DNA of 26,024 nt from JBJEFI01 sp051873875 (lineage in GTDB: Bacteria; Bacillota; Bacilli; Bacillales; Bacillaceae_G): positions 1 through 26,024 of the forward strand of contig JBJEFI010000161.1 of assembly GCA_051873875.1 (NCBI GenBank). The letters run 5' to 3'. The stretch's first letter is position 1. Each line of letters opens with the position of its first letter. Made by a program: the position numbers and the translations under genes. Positions 8,369 through 16,276 of this stretch are shown here, piece by piece. The notes under the pieces are model-generated. The model ran no database searches and was not told the DNA's origin. It saw nothing but the letters and a program-made list of their open reading frames with translations.

Positions 8369-9049
8369 ATGAAGCAATACACAGTCATTATTCCTGCTGC
8401 GGGTAGCGGTAAACGAATGGGTGCAAGTCAAAATAAGTTATTTTTACAACTAGGCAATGTACCGATTATCGTTCATACAGTGAAACAATTTTTGAAGGAT
8501 GAAGCATGTGTGCAAATTCGTCTCGTTATCAATTTTCAGGAAAAGGCAATATTTGAAGAATTAATGAAAACATATGCGTTAACTGAAAAGGTCGTTTTAA
8601 TTGAAGGTGGAAGCGAACGCCAAGAGAGTGTTTATAAAGGAATGCAAGGCGATTTCCAAACAGACTATGTACTTGTTCATGATGGTGCTCGTCCCTTTGT
8701 TTCAATGGAAATTATTAATCGTGTTATCGAAGGGATACAAATGGAAGGTGCCGCTACGTGTGGCGTTCCTGTGAAGGATACGATTAAACGTGTTCAAAAT
8801 GGCATAATCGAGGAAACGATGGATCGCTCTTTATTATGGGCGATTCAAACACCTCAAGGGTTTGTTCATAAAGATCTGCTTCATGCTCATGAACAAGCGG
8901 CAGAACAAGGGTTTTTGGTAACAGATGATGCTAGCCTAATTGAATGGGCTGGGAAGAAAGTTTGTGTTGTCATGGGAGATTATCGTAATATAAAAGTGAC
9001 AACGCCAGAAGACTTAATTATTGGAGAAAGCTTTTTGGCACAAAGATAA
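8369..9049 (+). CDS. ispD: 2-C-methyl-D-erythritol 4-phosphate cytidylyltransferase IspD
   Basis: IspD transfers CMP from CTP onto methylerythritol 4-phosphate in the non-mevalonate isoprenoid pathway. The CTP-binding N-terminus PAAGSGKRMG followed by NK (9-23) is present, as are VHDGARPFV, CGVPVKDTIKRV and TPQGF, all landmarks of the family. The 226-residue length is usual. AAGGAG (8352-8357) overlaps the yacL stop and is 11 bases from the ATG. It is followed 12 bp later by ispF, which acts two steps further on in the same pathway. Confidence 0.97.
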   Translation: MKQYTVIIPAAGSGKRMGASQNKLFLQLGNVPIIVHTVKQFLKDEACVQIRLVINFQEKAIFEELMKTYALTEKVVLIEGGSERQESVYKGMQGDFQTDYVLVHDGARPFVSMEIINRVIEGIQMEGAATCGVPVKDTIKRVQNGIIEETMDRSLLWAIQTPQGFVHKDLLHAHEQAAEQGFLVTDDASLIEWAGKKVCVVMGDYRNIKVTTPEDLIIGESFLAQR

Positions 9050-9061
9050 GGAGTTAAAACA

Positions 9062-9538
9062 ATGCTTAGAATTGGTCAAGGATTTGATGTACATCAATTT
9101 GCAGAAGGTCGGCCATTAATTATCGGTGGGATTACAGTGCCCCACGATAAAGGATTATTGGGTCATTCAGATGCAGATGTTTTATTACATACGATTTCAG
9201 ATGCATGTTTAGGGGCAATTGGAGAAGGTGATATTGGAAAACATTTTCCTGATACTGACCCAGCTTTTAAAGATGCAGATTCAGCGATTTTAATGGAACA
9301 GGTATGGAAGCTTGTTGAAGATAGAGGGTATGAATTAGGGAATTTGGATTGCACAATTATTGCACAACGTCCAAAATTTCGTCCTTATATTGATGAGATG
9401 CGTAAACGAATTAGCGAATTGTTGCATACATCAATTGAAAATGTAAATGTGAAAGCAACGACAACAGAGAAATTGGGCTTTACTGGTCGAGAAGAAGGAA
9501 TTGCGGCTCAAGCTGTTGTACTGTTGAAAAAAAAATAA
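9062..9538 (+). CDS. ispF: 2-C-methyl-D-erythritol 2,4-cyclodiphosphate synthase IspF
   Basis: IspF cyclises CDP-methylerythritol 2-phosphate with release of CMP. The metal ligands D9 and H11 in GFDVH, and H43 in the GHSDADVLLH segment, are visible, equivalent to D8, H10 and H42 of the E. coli enzyme. Further conserved parts are GDIGKHFPDTDP and the C-terminal KATTTEKLGFTGREEGI. Length is 158 residues, typical of this trimeric enzyme. The gene has an AAGGAG ribosome binding site that overlaps the ispD stop. Confidence 0.98.
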   Translation: MLRIGQGFDVHQFAEGRPLIIGGITVPHDKGLLGHSDADVLLHTISDACLGAIGEGDIGKHFPDTDPAFKDADSAILMEQVWKLVEDRGYELGNLDCTIIAQRPKFRPYIDEMRKRISELLHTSIENVNVKATTTEKLGFTGREEGIAAQAVVLLKKK

Positions 9539-9585
9539 GAAGGAATTAAACTGAGTAGGAAAAGTTTAATGGAAGGTGTTAAAGT

Positions 9586-11040
9586 ATGACAAAACGTGTA
9601 CGTGTACGTTATGCGCCAAGTCCAACAGGACATTTACATATTGGTGGCGCACGAACGGCTTTATTTAATTATTTATTTGCAAAGCATCATGATGGTGATT
9701 TTATTATCCGTATTGAAGATACAGATGTTGAGCGTAATATTGAAGGTGGCGAAGAGTCTCAACTTGAGAACTTAGCTTGGTTAGGAATTATTCCAGATGA
9801 ATCACCACAAATTGGTGGTAATTATGGCCCATATCGTCAAATGGAGCGTTTAGATATTTATCGTGAGTATACAGAACAATTATTAGAAAAAGGACAAGCT
9901 TTTAAATGTTTCTGTAATCAAGAAGAGCTTCAAGCAGAGCGTGAAGCACAGATGGAACAAGGATTAACACCAAAGTATAACGGGAAATGTCGCCATTTAT
10001 CTAAAGAAGAAGTAGCAGCCTTTGAAGCAGAGGGCCGTCCTTATACAATTCGTGTAAAAGTACCTGAAAATGTATCATATACAGTAAACGATATGGTACG
10101 TGGAGAAGTAACATTCCAATCAGAAGATATTGGTGACTGGGTACTCGTAAAAGCAAATGGTATCCCAACATATAACTATGCAGTAGTTATCGATGATCAC
10201 TTAATGGAAATGACACACGTATTCCGTGGAGAAGAGCATTTAACAAACACACCAAAACAATTAATGATTTATGAAATGTTTGGTTGGGAAGCACCAACAT
10301 TTGCTCATATGACATTAATCGTAAATGAAGCACGTAAGAAGCTTTCAAAACGTGATGAGTCTATCATTCAATTCGTTTCTCAATACCGTGACCTTGGTTA
10401 CTTACCAGAGGCAATGTTTAACTTCTTTGCTTTATTAGGTTGGTCACCAGAAGAGGAAGAAGAAATTTATGCAAAAGATGCATTAATTAAAGCATTTAAT
10501 GTAGATCGTTTAACGAAATCTCCATCTATGTTTGATACAAACAAATTAGCATGGATTAACAATCGCTATATTAAAGAGGCTCCTTTAGAGCGTATCGTTG
10601 ACTTAGCTCTTCCACACCTTGTGAAAGCAGGAAAAGTAAAAGAAGTACGTTCACCAGAAGAACAAGCATGGGTTGAAAAGTTAATCGCTCTTTATAAAGA
10701 TCAAATGAGTTTCGGTGCAGAAATTGTTGCCTTATCAGAAGTGTTCTTTAAAGAAGAAATGACATTAACAGAAGATGCAAAAGCGGTATTAGCTGGTGAA
10801 ACAGTACCTGAAGTATTACGTACGTTTTTAAATGAAGTTAATCAATTAGAATCATTTACAGCAGAGGGTATTCAACAAAGTATTAAAGCAACACAAAAAG
10901 CAACTGGTCAAAAAGGGAAAAACTTATTTATGCCAATTCGTGTTGCAACAACAGGTCAAATGCATGGTCCAGATTTACCAAAAGCAATTGAATTAGTTGG
11001 AAAAGAAAAAGTAAATGAACGCGTAAGTACTTTTTTATAA
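9586..11040 (+). CDS. gltX: Glutamyl-tRNA synthetase
   Basis: This class I synthetase charges tRNA-Glu. In bacilli it is non-discriminating and also misacylates tRNA-Gln for GatCAB; that is family knowledge, not visible here. HIGG is at 18-21 and the KMSKS-type loop KLSKR at 252-256. A zinc-type set C108, C110, Y131 and C135 has the same spacing as the E. coli zinc ligands (98, 100, 121, 125). Length is 484. The ribosome binding site GGAAGGTG (9571-9578) lies 7 bases before the ATG. A 47-bp gap follows ispF with no obvious terminator, so readthrough from upstream is likely. The cysteine T-box unit follows. Confidence 0.98.
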   Translation: MTKRVRVRYAPSPTGHLHIGGARTALFNYLFAKHHDGDFIIRIEDTDVERNIEGGEESQLENLAWLGIIPDESPQIGGNYGPYRQMERLDIYREYTEQLLEKGQAFKCFCNQEELQAEREAQMEQGLTPKYNGKCRHLSKEEVAAFEAEGRPYTIRVKVPENVSYTVNDMVRGEVTFQSEDIGDWVLVKANGIPTYNYAVVIDDHLMEMTHVFRGEEHLTNTPKQLMIYEMFGWEAPTFAHMTLIVNEARKKLSKRDESIIQFVSQYRDLGYLPEAMFNFFALLGWSPEEEEEIYAKDALIKAFNVDRLTKSPSMFDTNKLAWINNRYIKEAPLERIVDLALPHLVKAGKVKEVRSPEEQAWVEKLIALYKDQMSFGAEIVALSEVFFKEEMTLTEDAKAVLAGETVPEVLRTFLNEVNQLESFTAEGIQQSIKATQKATGQKGKNLFMPIRVATTGQMHGPDLPKAIELVGKEKVNERVSTFL

Positions 11041-11064
11041 AAATAAAAAATTGGTTTTAAAAAG

Positions 11065-11093
11065 TTCACTTTTTCATTCATCTATCATATAAT
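11065..11093 (+). promoter_or_regulatory. Sigma-A promoter of the cysE-cysS T-box unit
   Basis: TTCACT (11065-11070) and a perfect TATAAT (11088-11093) are spaced by 17 bases. The predicted start near 11100 is just ahead of the T-box leader. It lies 25 bp after the gltX stop, so cysE-cysS can be expressed independently of gltX. Confidence 0.65.
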
Positions 11094-11099
11094 GAAAAC

Positions 11100-11361
11100 T
11101 AAATTTGAATAGTGAAAACGTTGAGAAGGAAAAGTAAAAAGATTCCCTTCATTTTCAGAGAGAGCTACCGTAGCTGAAAGTAGCTTAATGAACAGTCTTT
11201 TGAAATGCCCCTTTGAGTCTTTTATCGAACATATTATTTAGTAGATAAAAGCGGCAATTTGTCGTTAACAAAATGGAGTAGATAGTTTGACTATCTAAAA
11301 CAGAGTGGAACCGTGCCAACAAGCGCCTCTGTGTATAAGTATATACACAGAGGTTTTTTAT
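11100..11361 (+). promoter_or_regulatory. Cysteine-specific T-box leader (tRNA-Cys riboswitch)
   Basis: The core T-box AGAGTGGAACCGTG is at 11302-11315, just before a terminator, in the only long gap ahead of cysE-cysS. Within it, TGGA (11306-11309) would pair with the UCCA end of tRNA-Cys, whose discriminator base is U. A TGC cysteine codon at 11206-11208, within GAAATGCCC, is in the expected 3-prime part of Stem I and is the likely specifier. CAGAG (11301-11305) can pair with CTCTG (11327-11331) to form the antiterminator, which competes with the terminator stem. The 5-prime boundary is inferred from the promoter. Uncharged tRNA-Cys should allow readthrough into cysE-cysS, as established for this operon in B. 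subtilis. Confidence 0.9.
11326..11359 (+). terminator. T-box terminator
   Basis: CCTCTGTGTATA (11326-11337) and TATACACAGAGG (11342-11353) form a perfect 12-bp stem with the 4-base loop AGTA, followed by six T. The 5-prime arm overlaps the sequence used by the antiterminator, so the two structures exclude each other. The 140 bp from here to cysE hold no other strong signal; only a weak 8-bp inverted repeat (11371-11378 with 11413-11420) was seen. Confidence 0.93.
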
Positions 11362-11503
11362 TTGGTATAGATAGGAAATATATGTATTCCTTTTCTGAAG
11401 AATGTTCCTCTCTTTCCTATTTGTTTTACAAAATTAATGGTGGTATTTTTTTCTTGTTTCATATAGATGTTTTTCATTTTATGTGAAAGAAAGGAGAATG
11501 AGC

Positions 11504-12169
11504 ATGTTTAGACGGATGAAAGAGGATGTTACAACTATTTTTGAACAAGACCCTGCAGCAAGAAGTTATTTAGAAGTAATTTTAACATACTCAGGATTAC
11601 ATGCATTATGGTGGTATCGTGTTGCCCATGCGTTATATAAGCGAAGACTTTTCTTTTTAGCTAGATGTATTTCGCAATGTAGTAAGTTTTTAACGGGAAT
11701 TGAGATACATCCAGGTGCAAAGATAGGAAGACGATTTTTTATCGACCATGGAACAGGTGTTGTTATTGGTGAAACATGTGAAATTGGTGATAATGTAACC
11801 CTTTATCAAGGTGTCACCCTTGGTGGGACAGGAAAAGAAAAGGGAAAACGGCATCCAACAATTAAAGATAATGTATTAATTGCAACAGGCGCAAAAGTGT
11901 TAGGCTCTATCACTGTTGGCGAGAATTCAAAAATTGGTGCAGGTTCGGTTGTTTTAAAGGAAGTACCACCTAATTCGACAGTAGTAGGTATACCAGGAAC
12001 AGTCGTTGTCCAAGATGGAAAACGAATAAATAAAGATTGGGATCATTGTAATCTACCTGATCCAATTGCTGAGAAGCTATGCATGATGGAAAAAGAAGTG
12101 ATTCGATTAAGACAAGAAGTGGAAACATTAAAAGAAAGGAATGGAAAATATGACAATACAACTGTATAA
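11504..12169 (+). CDS. cysE: Serine O-acetyltransferase CysE
   Basis: CysE acetylates serine with acetyl-CoA, the first step of cysteine synthesis. The protein shows the left-handed beta-helix hexapeptide repeats (about 66-160: IHPGAKIG, VVIGETCEIGDNV, IGAGSVV) and the VTLGGTGKEKGKRHP loop. H82 in the DHG segment corresponds to the catalytic histidine. I place the start at ATG 11504 (MFRRMKED, 221 residues) because AAGGAG (11491-11496) is 7 bases upstream. ATG 11498 is only 1 base from that site and GTG 11483 lies upstream of it. It is under T-box control, so it should rise when tRNA-Cys is uncharged. Its end overlaps cysS by 20 bp. Confidence 0.97.
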   Translation: MFRRMKEDVTTIFEQDPAARSYLEVILTYSGLHALWWYRVAHALYKRRLFFLARCISQCSKFLTGIEIHPGAKIGRRFFIDHGTGVVIGETCEIGDNVTLYQGVTLGGTGKEKGKRHPTIKDNVLIATGAKVLGSITVGENSKIGAGSVVLKEVPPNSTVVGIPGTVVVQDGKRINKDWDHCNLPDPIAEKLCMMEKEVIRLRQEVETLKERNGKYDNTTV

Positions 12170-13550
12170 CACATTAACAAGGCAAAAAGAAGAATTTATC
12201 CCATTAGAGCCAGGAAAGGTAAAGATGTATGTATGCGGTCCAACAGTTTATAACTACATTCATATTGGAAATGCTAGACCAGCAATTGTGTTCGATTCTA
12301 TTCGACGTTATTTAGAATATCGTGGATATGATGTACAATACGTATCTAACTTTACTGATGTGGATGATAAATTGATAAAAGCGGCAAATGAACTTGGAGA
12401 AGATGTTCCAACAATTGCTGATCGTTTTGTAGAAGCTTATTTTGAAGATGTGTCGGCACTAGGATGCAAAAGAGCAAGTGTTCATCCACGTGTAACAGAA
12501 AATATGGATATTATTATTGAATTTATTGAAGCATTAATTGAAAAAGGATATGCATATGAATCAGAAGGTGATGTGTATTATCGTACACGAGCTTTTAATG
12601 AATACGGAAAATTATCACACCAATCCATTGATGACTTACGTTTAGGTGAGCGTATTGAAGTTGGGGAGAAAAAACAAGATGCCCTTGATTTTGCATTGTG
12701 GAAAGCAGCAAAAGAAGGCGAAATTTATTGGGATAGCCCATGGGGACAAGGTCGTCCAGGTTGGCATATTGAATGTTCGGCAATGGCACGTAAATATTTA
12801 GGTGATACAATTGATATTCATGCAGGTGGTCAAGACTTAACATTCCCACACCATGAAAATGAAATTGCTCAATCAGAAGCGGTGACAGGAAAGACATTTG
12901 CTAACTACTGGCTTCACAATGGGTATATCAATATTGATAATGAAAAAATGTCGAAGTCATTAGGTAATTTTATTTTAGTTCATGACATTATTAAACAATA
13001 TGATCCGCAATTAATCCGCTTCTTTATTTTATCGGTTCATTATCGCAATCCAATTAACTTTAGCGAAGAGTTATTACAAAGTGCAAGCAATGGTTTTGAC
13101 CGTATTGTTTCTGCTTATGAAAACATTAAGCATCGAAAAGAAGTGAGTGTGGACCTTGCTGAGAATGATGAAACATATTTAACACAAATCCAAGCGCACC
13201 ATGATGAATTTGTTCGTTCAATGGATGATGATTTTAATACAGCTAATGCTGTAACGGTTTTATATAACCTAGCAAAAGATGCAAATGTTTATTTACGTGA
13301 AACAAATACATCTCATGTTGTATTAGATGCCTTTTTAAAAGCCTTCGATACAATTGTTGATGTATTAGGTGTAACGATTACGAAAGAAGAAGAATTGCTT
13401 GATGATGAAATTGAAAAGCTATTAGAACAACGTATCGAGGCACGTAAAAATCGTGATTTTGCCTTAGCGGATAAAATTCGTGATGATTTAAAAGCGCAAA
13501 ACATCATTTTAGAAGATACGCCACAAGGAACTCGTTGGAAAAGAGGATAA
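12150..13550 (+). CDS. cysS: Cysteinyl-tRNA synthetase
   Basis: This class I synthetase charges tRNA-Cys. HIGN is at 38-41 and KMSKS at 266-270. The active-site zinc ligands C29, C209, H234 and E238 are all in place, at essentially the same positions as in the E. coli enzyme. The start is taken as ATG 12150 (MTIQLYNTL, 466 residues), because AAAGGA at 12135-12140 directly abuts the alternative ATG 12141 but is well spaced for 12150. It overlaps the cysE 3-prime end by 20 bp, so translation is probably coupled. Enzyme and substrate supply (CysE) share one cysteine T-box. Confidence 0.98.
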   Translation: MTIQLYNTLTRQKEEFIPLEPGKVKMYVCGPTVYNYIHIGNARPAIVFDSIRRYLEYRGYDVQYVSNFTDVDDKLIKAANELGEDVPTIADRFVEAYFEDVSALGCKRASVHPRVTENMDIIIEFIEALIEKGYAYESEGDVYYRTRAFNEYGKLSHQSIDDLRLGERIEVGEKKQDALDFALWKAAKEGEIYWDSPWGQGRPGWHIECSAMARKYLGDTIDIHAGGQDLTFPHHENEIAQSEAVTGKTFANYWLHNGYINIDNEKMSKSLGNFILVHDIIKQYDPQLIRFFILSVHYRNPINFSEELLQSASNGFDRIVSAYENIKHRKEVSVDLAENDETYLTQIQAHHDEFVRSMDDDFNTANAVTVLYNLAKDANVYLRETNTSHVVLDAFLKAFDTIVDVLGVTITKEEELLDDEIEKLLEQRIEARKNRDFALADKIRDDLKAQNIILEDTPQGTRWKRG

Positions 13551-13553
13551 ACA

Positions 13554-13979
13554 ATGTTAGTAAATGTACATGCGGATGCAAGGCAATTAAATAGCCTTGC
13601 TCTTGCCTATTTAGGTGATGGTGTATATGAATTATTTATTCGTGCCCACCTTCTTTCTCAAGGGAGTATTCGACCAAATCAGTTACATAAACAAGCAACA
13701 AAATTTGTGTCGGCCAAGTCACAAGCACGTGTGTTATATCACTTATTTGATCTTGGGATGTTAACAGAGGAAGAAGAGGGAGTTGTACGCCGCGGTCGTA
13801 ATGCGAAATCAGGCAGTGTTCCGAAAAATACAGATGTGCAAACATATCGATATAGCACAGCTTTTGAAGCATTAATAGGCTATCATTATATATTAGGTAA
13901 TGAAGCAAGAATGAGTGAAATTGTTGAAATTGCTATTTCTTTTGTTGAAAAAGAAATAAAGGAGAATCAAAAAGCATGA
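13554..13979 (+). CDS. mrnC: Mini-ribonuclease 3 (Mini-III)
   Basis: Mini-III is an RNase III catalytic domain without the double-stranded-RNA-binding domain. In B. subtilis it matures the ends of 23S rRNA, helped by L3. The RNase III signature appears as LGDGVYE, with D22 at the place of the catalytic aspartate, and the second acidic segment as FEALIGYHYI near the C-terminal third. Length of 141 residues is right for Mini-III and excludes a full RNase III. It starts 3 bp after cysS and overlaps rlmB by 4 bp (ATGA), so it belongs to the same transcription unit. Confidence 0.95.
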   Translation: MLVNVHADARQLNSLALAYLGDGVYELFIRAHLLSQGSIRPNQLHKQATKFVSAKSQARVLYHLFDLGMLTEEEEGVVRRGRNAKSGSVPKNTDVQTYRYSTAFEALIGYHYILGNEARMSEIVEIAISFVEKEIKENQKA

Positions 13980-14719
13980 GTCAAGGATACATTATTGGTC
14001 GTAACACGGTTATTGAAGCGTTGCGATCAGGACGCGATATTAACAAGCTTGTTGTAGCGGAAGGTGCTACAAAAGGACAAATTCAGATTGTATTAGGAAT
14101 TGCGAAGGAAAGAGGCATTCAAGTTCAGTATGCACCAAAGAAAAAATTAGACCAAATGGTAGAAGGAAATCATCAAGGTGTTGTTGCGCAAGTAGCTGCT
14201 TATGATTATGCCCAGTTGGATGATTTATTTAAATTAGCAGAACAACGAAGAGAACAGCCTTTTTTCATTCTTTTAGATGAAATTGAAGACCCACATAATT
14301 TAGGTTCTATTATGCGTACAGCGGATGCGGTTGGTGCCCATGGAATCATCATTCCAAAACGTCGAGCAGTTGGATTAACGGCAACGGTAGCGAAAGCTTC
14401 AACAGGGGCAATTGAATATATTCCGGTTGCACGTGTAACGAACTTAGTTCGAACGATGGAAGAACTACAAGAGCGCGGTTTGTGGATTGTTGGTACAGAT
14501 GCAAAAGGTAAACAAGATTATCGTCAAATAGACGGGAAGATGCCAATTTGTTTAGTTATTGGTAGTGAAGGAAAAGGAATGAGTCGATTAGTAACAAGTA
14601 AGTGCGACTTTTTAATTAAAATGCCAATGGTAGGGAAAGTAACGTCATTAAATGCATCTGTGGCGGCAAGTTTATTAATGTATGAAGTATATCGAAAGCG
14701 TAATCCATTAGGGGAATAA
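13976..14719 (+). CDS. rlmB: 23S rRNA 2'-O-ribose methyltransferase RlmB family
   Basis: This SPOUT-class (TrmH family) SAM-dependent RNA methyltransferase has an N-terminal substrate-binding domain (about 1-75) and a knotted catalytic domain. The three SPOUT motifs are visible: DEIEDPHNLGSIMRTAD, CLVIGSEGKGMSRLV, and the SLNASVAASLLMYE segment that ends the knot. By homology to E. coli RlmB it would methylate G2251 of 23S rRNA (E. coli numbering); the exact target is inferred. Length is 247, as in the bacillar YacO proteins. Its ATG overlaps the mrnC stop, linking two rRNA-processing genes. AAGGAG at 13960-13965 precedes it. Confidence 0.93.
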   Translation: MSQGYIIGRNTVIEALRSGRDINKLVVAEGATKGQIQIVLGIAKERGIQVQYAPKKKLDQMVEGNHQGVVAQVAAYDYAQLDDLFKLAEQRREQPFFILLDEIEDPHNLGSIMRTADAVGAHGIIIPKRRAVGLTATVAKASTGAIEYIPVARVTNLVRTMEELQERGLWIVGTDAKGKQDYRQIDGKMPICLVIGSEGKGMSRLVTSKCDFLIKMPMVGKVTSLNASVAASLLMYEVYRKRNPLGE

Positions 14720-14721
14720 AC

Positions 14722-15237
14722 TTGCAAAATATTTTAATTGTAGATGGCTATAACATTGTGGGGGCTTGGCCAAAGCTACAAAAACTGCGCGATATAGACG
14801 ATTTGGATGCTGCACGGGATGAATTAATCGATGCGCTTTCTCAATATCAAGCTGTTACAGGATATAAAGTTATTCTAGTATTTGATGCTCATTTCGTTGA
14901 AGGGATTGAGAAGCGAGAGAAGAAATCGAAAGTAGAAGTAATTTTTACTCGAAAAAATCAATCAGCAGATGAAAAAATTGAGAAGTTAGCAATTGAACTA
15001 AAACGAATTGATACGAAAATATATGTGGCAACATCTGATTTTACAGAACAATGGACAATTTTTGGACAAGGAGCACTTCGTAAATCAGCACGTGAATTAA
15101 TTCGTGAAATTTCATTAATGGAGCAAACAGTAAAAAAAGAAGTAAAAGAAAAACATCAAGGCAAAGCTTCTTTCAGGCCAACTTTGGATGAAAAAGTAGC
15201 AGATGTTTTTGAAAAATGGCGACGAGGAGAAAAATGA
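14722..15237 (+). CDS. rae1: Ribosome A-site endoribonuclease Rae1 (YacP)
   Basis: Rae1 is a NYN/PIN-fold endonuclease that cleaves mRNA in the ribosomal A site in B. subtilis. The NYN domain is seen in VDGYNIVGAWPKL (from residue 7) with acidic residue D8, FDAHFVEG, and the later VATSDFTEQ segment, whose aspartate completes the acidic pocket. Length is 171 residues. The start is a TTG at 14722, preceded by AGGGGA (14710-14715) that overlaps the rlmB end; no ATG fits. Its stop is 5 bp before the sigH -35 box, so the operon ends where the sigH promoter begins. Confidence 0.93.
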   Translation: MQNILIVDGYNIVGAWPKLQKLRDIDDLDAARDELIDALSQYQAVTGYKVILVFDAHFVEGIEKREKKSKVEVIFTRKNQSADEKIEKLAIELKRIDTKIYVATSDFTEQWTIFGQGALRKSARELIREISLMEQTVKKEVKEKHQGKASFRPTLDEKVADVFEKWRRGEK

Positions 15238-15242
15238 CCTCA

Positions 15243-15272
15243 TTGACGCCTTTAAAACGCTTACTGTATAAT
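15243..15272 (+). promoter_or_regulatory. Sigma-A promoter of sigH
   Basis: TTGACG (15243-15248) and a perfect TATAAT (15267-15272) are separated by 18 bases, directly after the rae1 stop. The predicted start is near 15279. In B. subtilis sigH has a sigma-A promoter repressed by AbrB; no AbrB site can be defined by eye because it lacks a clear consensus. Confidence 0.85.
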
Positions 15273-15313
15273 ATTTCTAAATGGTGTCTTTAGATGGTCG
15301 AGGGGGAGTAAGT

Positions 15314-15961
15314 GTGAAGATGGGCATGGTAAGGGTAGAAAGGAATTTTGAATCACTCGATGATGAACAAGTAGTAGAGTTAGTGAGAAGTGGGGATGAA
15401 GAAGCATTAACGTACTTGATTGATAAATATAAAAATTTTGTAAAAGCAAAAGCAAGAGCTTATTTTCTAGTTGGAGCAGATAGAGAAGATATTATCCAAG
15501 AAGGGATGATTGGACTGTATAAAGCTATTCGTGACTATAAAGAGGACAAGCTTTCTTCTTTTAAGGCTTTTGCTGAATTATGTATTACAAGACAAATTAT
15601 TACAGCAATCAAAACGGCTACTCGCCAAAAGCATATCCCTTTAAATTCATACGTTTCGTTAGACAAACCTATCTACGATGAAGAGTCAGAACGTACACTT
15701 TTAGACGTAATCTCAGAAGCAAAGATATTAGATCCGCAAGAGCTGATTGTTAAACGTGAAAAATATGGCGACATCGAATTAAAGATTTCGGAATTGTTAA
15801 GTGATTTAGAGCGGAAAGTATTAGCTTTATATTTAGACGGTCGTTCCTATCAAGAAATTTCTGAAGAACTCAATCGACATGTTAAATCTATTGATAATGC
15901 ATTACAACGAGTAAAGCGTAAATTAGAACGTTTTTTAGAGATTAAAGAAATTAAACTTTAA
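15314..15961 (+). CDS. sigH: RNA polymerase sigma-H factor
   Basis: SigH directs transition-state, competence and early sporulation genes (for example spo0A and the spoIIA operon). Region 2 is evident in YFLVGADREDIIQEGMIGLYK and ITRQIITAIKTATR, and region 4 with its helix-turn-helix in LYLDGRSYQEISEEL and HVKSIDNALQRVKRKL. I place the start at GTG 15314 (215 residues, B. subtilis 218) because AGGGGGAG (15301-15308) is 5 bases upstream. ATG 15281 lies almost at the predicted transcription start, so it would have no usable ribosome binding site; ATG 15320 remains possible. Confidence 0.96.
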   Translation: MKMGMVRVERNFESLDDEQVVELVRSGDEEALTYLIDKYKNFVKAKARAYFLVGADREDIIQEGMIGLYKAIRDYKEDKLSSFKAFAELCITRQIITAIKTATRQKHIPLNSYVSLDKPIYDEESERTLLDVISEAKILDPQELIVKREKYGDIELKISELLSDLERKVLALYLDGRSYQEISEELNRHVKSIDNALQRVKRKLERFLEIKEIKL

Positions 15962-15986
15962 TTTCCTTACGTTCTTTTTTCAACGA

Positions 15987-16015
15987 TTGACGGCACTTTT
16001 TTTGTGTGTTACAGT
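15987..16015 (+). promoter_or_regulatory. Candidate promoter of rpmG-secE
   Basis: TTGACG (15987-15992) and TACAGT (16010-16015, four of six) are 17 bases apart, 25 bp after sigH. A second possible -10, TATAAC (16042-16047), has only a poorly spaced TTAACG upstream. One of these probably drives rpmG and secE, alongside readthrough from sigH. Confidence 0.45.
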
Positions 16016-16083
16016 TTTAACGATAAGCTATTTTATTTTATTATAACAATAGTTAAGTGAACAAGATTAGGCTGGTGTCTAGA

Positions 16084-16230
16084 TTGAAAAAAGTTAGTTT
16101 AGCTTGTAGTCAATGTGGCGGTCGAAATTATTCTACAGCAAAGAATACAAATACTATCGCTGAGCGACTAGAGATAAAAAAGTTTTGTAAGAACTGTAAT
16201 GCACATACAATCCATCGTGAAACAAAATAA
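16084..16230 (+). CDS. rpmG: Ribosomal protein L33 (zinc-binding form)
   Basis: The 48-codon frame starts at TTG 16084 and encodes a complete bL33. It carries two Cys-X2-Cys pairs, C8/C11 and C35/C38, so it is the zinc-binding C+ form. The RNYST segment and the C-terminal HTIHRETK are typical of the family. The start is uncertain between TTG 16084, whose weak ribosome binding site includes GGTG at 16074-16077, and an in-frame GTG at 16075, which would add three residues but lacks a site. It lies directly upstream of secE, as in other bacilli. In B. subtilis 168 the copy at this locus (rpmGC) is, as I recall, a pseudogene; here it is intact. Confidence 0.9.
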   Translation: MKKVSLACSQCGGRNYSTAKNTNTIAERLEIKKFCKNCNAHTIHRETK

Positions 16231-16276
16231 CGAAGGGGTTTTATGTTTTAGGTATTCTTTTTCTGGAGGTTCGTTT

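Noticed and set aside
7993..8388. 131-codon open frame on the - strand opposite yacL
   Set aside because: It lies wholly antisense to a well-conserved gene and has Ser/Thr/Phe-rich shadow composition. No known family is recognised.
11371..11420. 8-bp inverted repeat (ATAGGAAA / TTTCCTAT) after the T-box terminator
   Set aside because: It has a 34-base loop, is AT-rich and has no tail. Chance is likely in this composition.
15281..15313. Longer SigH from ATG 15281
   Set aside because: This ATG is about two bases after the predicted transcription start, leaving no leader for ribosome binding. GTG 15314 has AGGGGGAG at proper spacing.
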